DNA of 43,547 bases, taken from contig JAGWTU010000046.1 of NCBI GenBank assembly GCA_028868825.1, forward strand, positions 1 to 43,547, in the 5' to 3' direction. Position numbers and translations under genes: made by a program. The notes under the pieces are model-generated. The model was not told the DNA's origin and did not search any database. It saw only the letters and a list, made by a program, of their open reading frames with translations. The DNA is from Burkholderiales bacterium (GTDB taxonomy: Bacteria > Pseudomonadota > Gammaproteobacteria > Burkholderiales > Burkholderiaceae_C). Below, piece by piece: positions 39,114-43,547 of the stretch; within the stretch, counting starts at the first letter, position 1, and each line of letters starts with the position of its first letter.

Positions 39114-39128
39114 GCGGGCCGAGAGGCG

Positions 39129-39144
39129 ATGCCGAAATGATCAA
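39129..39144. promoter_or_regulatory. Weak upstream activator site 2
   Basis: ATGCCG-AAAT-GATCAA: only one half-site is good, but its centre is 31 bp (about three helical turns) from site 1, as expected for paired sites of DmpR-type activators. A further GATCA half-site lies at 39158-39162. Confidence 0.35.
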
Positions 39145-39199
39145 CTGCCGCGCAGTCGATCACGAAGCAGGTGTCCCGATAAAATCTCGAGAATCCAGG

Positions 39200-40884
<1,685 letters not shown>

Positions 40885-40885
<1 letters not shown>

Positions 40886-41610
40886 TGGACGCGCTGTCGC
40901 AGCCGGCGGCCGGCGCGCCGCGCACGCTGGTCGAGCGCGCGTATCTCGAATTGCGGCGCGACATCGTCGACGGCCACCACCGCGCCGGCGACCGCCTGCG
41001 CGTCGAGCATCTGAAGGACCGCTACCGCGTCGGCGCCGGCACGCTGCGCGAGGCGCTGGCGCTGCTGGTGTCGGACGCGCTCGTCGTCGCCGAGGGCCAG
41101 CGCGGATTCCGCGTCACCGCGATCTCGCTCGCCGACCTCGAGGACCTGACGGCCAAGCGCGTGCTGATCGAGACCGAGGCGCTGCGCCAGTCGATCCGCC
41201 ATGGCGACGCGGCCTGGGAGCGCGAGCTCGGCGCCGCCTTCGTGCGCCTGACCGCGATCGAGGGCGGCCCCGATGCGCGCCGTCCCGGCGACCCGCGCTG
41301 GGAGGCCGATTGGGAGGCCGCGAACAAGGCATTCCACGACCGCCTGATCGGCGGCTGCGATTCGAGCTGGAACCGGCTGCTGCTGGGCATCCTCTACCGC
41401 CATGCCGAGCGCTACCGCCATGTCGCGCTGCGCCTCGGTGCGCTGCAGGACAACCCGCGCGACGTGCACCGCGAGCACACCGAGATCTACGAAGCCGCGA
41501 TCGCGCGGCGCGAGGCGCGCGCCGCGCTCGCCCTCGAGGACCATGTGCGGCTGACCTTCGAGCTGCTGAGCCTGCGCGCCCGCGAACTCGACGAATTCAG
41601 CCGCGCCTGA
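40885..41610 (+). CDS. GntR family regulator, FCD type
   Basis: A 241-residue protein. The winged helix (about 15-80) reads YLELRRDIVDGHHRAGDRLRVEHL and VGAGTLREALALLVSDALV. The FCD all-helical domain has the metal-binding pattern (FHDRLI about residue 152, later RDVHREHTEI). Its start overlaps the dmpR stop by one base, so the two regulators are co-expressed. In Comamonas phenol degraders a GntR protein (AphS, from memory) represses the phenol genes; this is the probable equivalent. Confidence 0.88.
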
Positions 41611-41614
41611 TCAA

Positions 41615-42268
41615 TTAGAACGCCTTGCCGACCGAGGCGAAGACGACGAGCGGATCGAGCCGCAGATCGGCATGCGCGGCGGCGCCGCCCATCGCCGGCA
41701 GCGTGCCATTGGCCTTGGTCTTGAGGAAGATCTTGCGCGCGTCGAGCGTGATCGACCAGCCGCCGTCCAGCGGCACCGTCGCGCCGATCTCGGCGACGGC
41801 GCCGAAGGCGCTCTTCACGTCGAGGTTCGAGATGAAGCCGTCTTGGCTGCTGAAGACGATCGTGTAATTGAGGCCGGCGCCGATATAGGGACGGACGGGA
41901 CCCGCGTCGACCATGTTCCACGTGGCCGAGAGCACGGCGGGTCCGTACTTGGCCTTGCCCAGCGTGCCGGTGCCGGCGAGCGCGCCGGTGCCGGTCAGCG
42001 TCGTCGTCGGCGGCACGCCGATGAGGAAGCGGCCGGTCCAGTCGCGGCTGATGTCGTAGGCGATCTCGAGCCCCAGCGTCGTGTTGCTGCTGGCCTTGGC
42101 GTTGGCGCCCGGCACGGTGGCGCCGTTGACCTGGACATCGGCCTTCGTGCTGAAACTGACGTTGGCGGCACCCAGGCGCACGGTCCAGGGCGAGTTCTGC
42201 TGCGCGGCGGCGCAGCCGATGAAGGCGACGCCGCAGAACGCGGCGGTGAGGCGGATCGAGGTCTTCAT
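41615..42268 (-). CDS. OmpW family outer membrane protein
   Basis: A 217-residue protein with a signal peptide (about 1-23, ending CAAAQ). Alternating strands end with VVFASVGKAF (C-terminal Phe). SPWTVRLGAANVSF, LGLEIAYDISRDWTGRFLIG and RPYIGAGLNYTIVF are OmpW marks. OmpW barrels have a hydrophobic channel and are often found beside hydrocarbon pathways, where uptake of small hydrophobic compounds is proposed. The ATG at 42268 has GGAGAC before it. It converges with the GntR gene (4 bp between the stops). Confidence 0.9.
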   Translation of the reverse strand: MKTSIRLTAAFCGVAFIGCAAAQQNSPWTVRLGAANVSFSTKADVQVNGATVPGANAKASSNTTLGLEIAYDISRDWTGRFLIGVPPTTTLTGTGALAGTGTLGKAKYGPAVLSATWNMVDAGPVRPYIGAGLNYTIVFSSQDGFISNLDVKSAFGAVAEIGATVPLDGGWSITLDARKIFLKTKANGTLPAMGGAAAHADLRLDPLVVFASVGKAF

Positions 42269-42309
42269 GGGGGGTCTCCGGTGGACGATGGATGGGCCGT
42301 GCGGCCGCT

Positions 42310-43329
42310 TTAGAAGAAACGGTCGAAATGGATCTGCGTGTAGGGCACGCGATGGCGGGTCATCAGCATTTCCTGGATCGCCTGCGTCATCGGCGGTGGT
42401 CCGGCGAAATAGATCTCGTGCTCGGCCAGGCGCTCGCCGAGCTCGCCCTCGAGCGCCTCGTGGACGAAGCCGGTCGCGCCGGCCCAGTCGCCGCCGGCGG
42501 CCGGGTCGGAGACGACGGCGTGGTAGTTCAAGTTCAGCGCGCCGGGCGGGGCCGCGAGTTCGCGCAGCAGGGCCTCGCCGCAGACATCGCGCGCCGTTCG
42601 CGCGCCGTAGAAGAAATGCAGCCGGCGGTTGGCGAGCATCCCGGCCGCCGCGGCGCCGCGGGCGATGGCGATCATCGGCGCCAGGCCCGAGCCGCCGGCG
42701 ACGCAGACGATGTCGCGTCCACTGTCGGCGCGCAGTCCGGCGAGTCCGTAGGGGGCGTCGATCTCGATCTCGGCGCCGGGGCCCATGGCGTCGAACAGCA
42801 GCGCCGTCGCGCGGCCACCGGCGACGCGGCGGATCTGGAATTCCCAGCGTCCGTCGGCATTCGGCAGATTCGAGAACGAATAGCAGCGCGGTTCCGCGAG
42901 GCCGGGAAGGTGCAGGCTGGCGTATTGGCCGGGGATGAATTCGGCGGGCGCCGCGGTCTCGAAACGGAATTCGCGGATGTCGTGCGTGATGTCGGTCGTG
43001 CCGACCAGCCGCGCCGCCAGCCGCCGCGGCCGGATCGCCGGCGCGTATTCGGCACCGGTCCGGACCTTGATCGCGAGGTCCGACGCGACGCGGCATTGGC
43101 AGGCCAGCTGCCGGCCCTTGCGGCGGTCGCGTTCACCCAGCCCCGGCGCGTCGGGCCAGAGCACGTCGATGCGCCCGTCGACCACGTCGAACTTGCAGCT
43201 GCCGCAGCCGCCCGAATTGCATTCGTAGGGAAAGCCGATGCCGGCGCGCAGCGCGGCGCGCAGCAACGTGTCGCCGGCCTCGGCTTCGAAGCGGAGGTCG
43301 GTGCCGGCGATCTGGATGCTATGACCCAT
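42310..43329 (-). CDS. TmoF-like NADH:ferredoxin reductase of an aromatic monooxygenase
   Basis: A 339-residue reductase. Cluster ligands are Cys37, Cys42, Cys45 and Cys77 (YECNSGGCGSCK...LACQC). RCYSFSN binds FAD, and GGSGLAPM and YFAGPPPMTQ form the NAD module. The ending IHFDRFF and the N-terminal ferredoxin domain resemble TmoF/TbuC reductases of toluene monooxygenases. It is clearly different from DmpP in this window, so a second oxygenase system is expected to the right. It lies 41 bp ahead of ompW. Confidence 0.87.
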   Translation of the reverse strand: MGHSIQIAGTDLRFEAEAGDTLLRAALRAGIGFPYECNSGGCGSCKFDVVDGRIDVLWPDAPGLGERDRRKGRQLACQCRVASDLAIKVRTGAEYAPAIRPRRLAARLVGTTDITHDIREFRFETAAPAEFIPGQYASLHLPGLAEPRCYSFSNLPNADGRWEFQIRRVAGGRATALLFDAMGPGAEIEIDAPYGLAGLRADSGRDIVCVAGGSGLAPMIAIARGAAAAGMLANRRLHFFYGARTARDVCGEALLRELAAPPGALNLNYHAVVSDPAAGGDWAGATGFVHEALEGELGERLAEHEIYFAGPPPMTQAIQEMLMTRHRVPYTQIHFDRFF

Positions 43330-43416
43330 GGCGGGGGACTCGTAGGCGTGAGCGCGACCGGCGCGCCGGCGGGCGGCGCGCTTGGGCCGATGAACGACGA
43401 CGGGGTGGCTGCGGGG

Positions 43417-43547
43417 CTAGAGGCCCGCGGGCAGACCCATCGCCGCGCGGTGGGCGCGCACGGCGGCCTTGGCGTTGGCGGCGGCGCCCGGCGAGTCGGG
43501 CAGCGTGGCGAGATAGACGTCGATGGCCTTGTCGGCCAGCGGCGCCC
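43417..43547 (-). CDS. C-terminal fragment of an unidentified protein
   Basis: An open frame enters from the right edge on the minus strand and ends at TAG (43417-43419). The last residues read DKAIDVYLATLPDSPG and HRAAMGLPAGL. Codon use and third-position GC agree with real coding sequence. I do not recognise the family. The gap of 87 bp to the TmoF-like start would allow one transcript with it. Confidence 0.45.
   Translation of the reverse strand, partial: APLADKAIDVYLATLPDSPGAAANAKAAVRAHRAAMGLPAGL

Overview
The window is a gene-dense, very GC-rich stretch of a bacterial chromosome or large replicon. The proteins resemble those of Burkholderiales (Betaproteobacteria): the Crp/Fnr regulator with its CsbD, DUF3309, OmpA and YSC84 neighbours, the phenol/meta-cleavage proteins and the KaiC-like operon. 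The genus cannot be named from sequence alone. No rRNA, tRNA, CRISPR array, insertion sequence or phage gene was recognised, and no gap between genes exceeds 300 bases.

Region 1 (1-9.8 kb) is an envelope and stress block: a PAS sensor at the left edge, DUF3309, two OmpA-type proteins, a DUF4398 lipoprotein, a YSC84/SYLF protein, a small basic protein, DUF1003, DUF1488, a Crp/Fnr regulator, a diguanylate cyclase, a double-domain KaiC-like ATPase with a small partner, a receiver protein and CsbD. Its intergenic regions share a palindrome, GTGCG-CCAG-CGCAC, placed 52-105 bp before start codons. I propose it is the operator of the Crp/Fnr protein.

Region 2 (9.8-15.3 kb) holds a MAPEG protein, a YdeI-like protein and a tightly coupled set: tetR, a B12-binding small subunit, an acyl-CoA mutase large subunit and a MeaB GTPase fused to a PaaI-like thioesterase. 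A VOC protein follows. The mutase has Leu and Ala where methylmalonyl-CoA mutase has Tyr89 and Arg207, so it is not a methylmalonyl-CoA mutase and may be of pivalyl-CoA mutase type.

Region 3 (15.3-43.5 kb) is an aromatic catabolic island. A multicomponent phenol hydroxylase (dmpKLMNOP) converts phenols to catechols. A complete meta-cleavage pathway (dmpQ, B, C, E, H, D, F, G and, far away, I) takes these to pyruvate and acyl-CoA. The lower part also carries an HbpS/GlcG gene, a periplasmic arylsulfatase, a crotonase and a four-gene envelope module (YCF48-like lipoprotein, MMPL/RND transporter, DUF1302, DUF1329). At the right edge an OmpW porin and a TmoF-like reductase suggest that a toluene-type monooxygenase lies just outside.

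Three regulators are visible in this island. A DmpR/MopR-like sigma54 activator is transcribed divergently from dmpK, with a sigma54 promoter and a TTGATC-N4-GATCAA-like upstream site in between. A GntR/FCD protein is encoded directly behind it. A LysR protein splits the phenol hydroxylase genes from the meta-pathway genes. The LysR promoter region and the promoter of the envelope module, 9.9 kb apart, share the same bipartite sequence GTCCAATAC-N17-ATACC-N5-GGTAT in the same orientation. The palindrome sits at about -63 and the other block covers a -35 box, the classical LysR-activated layout. I infer that LysR co-activates the lower pathway and the envelope module, which carries the missing tautomerase gene.
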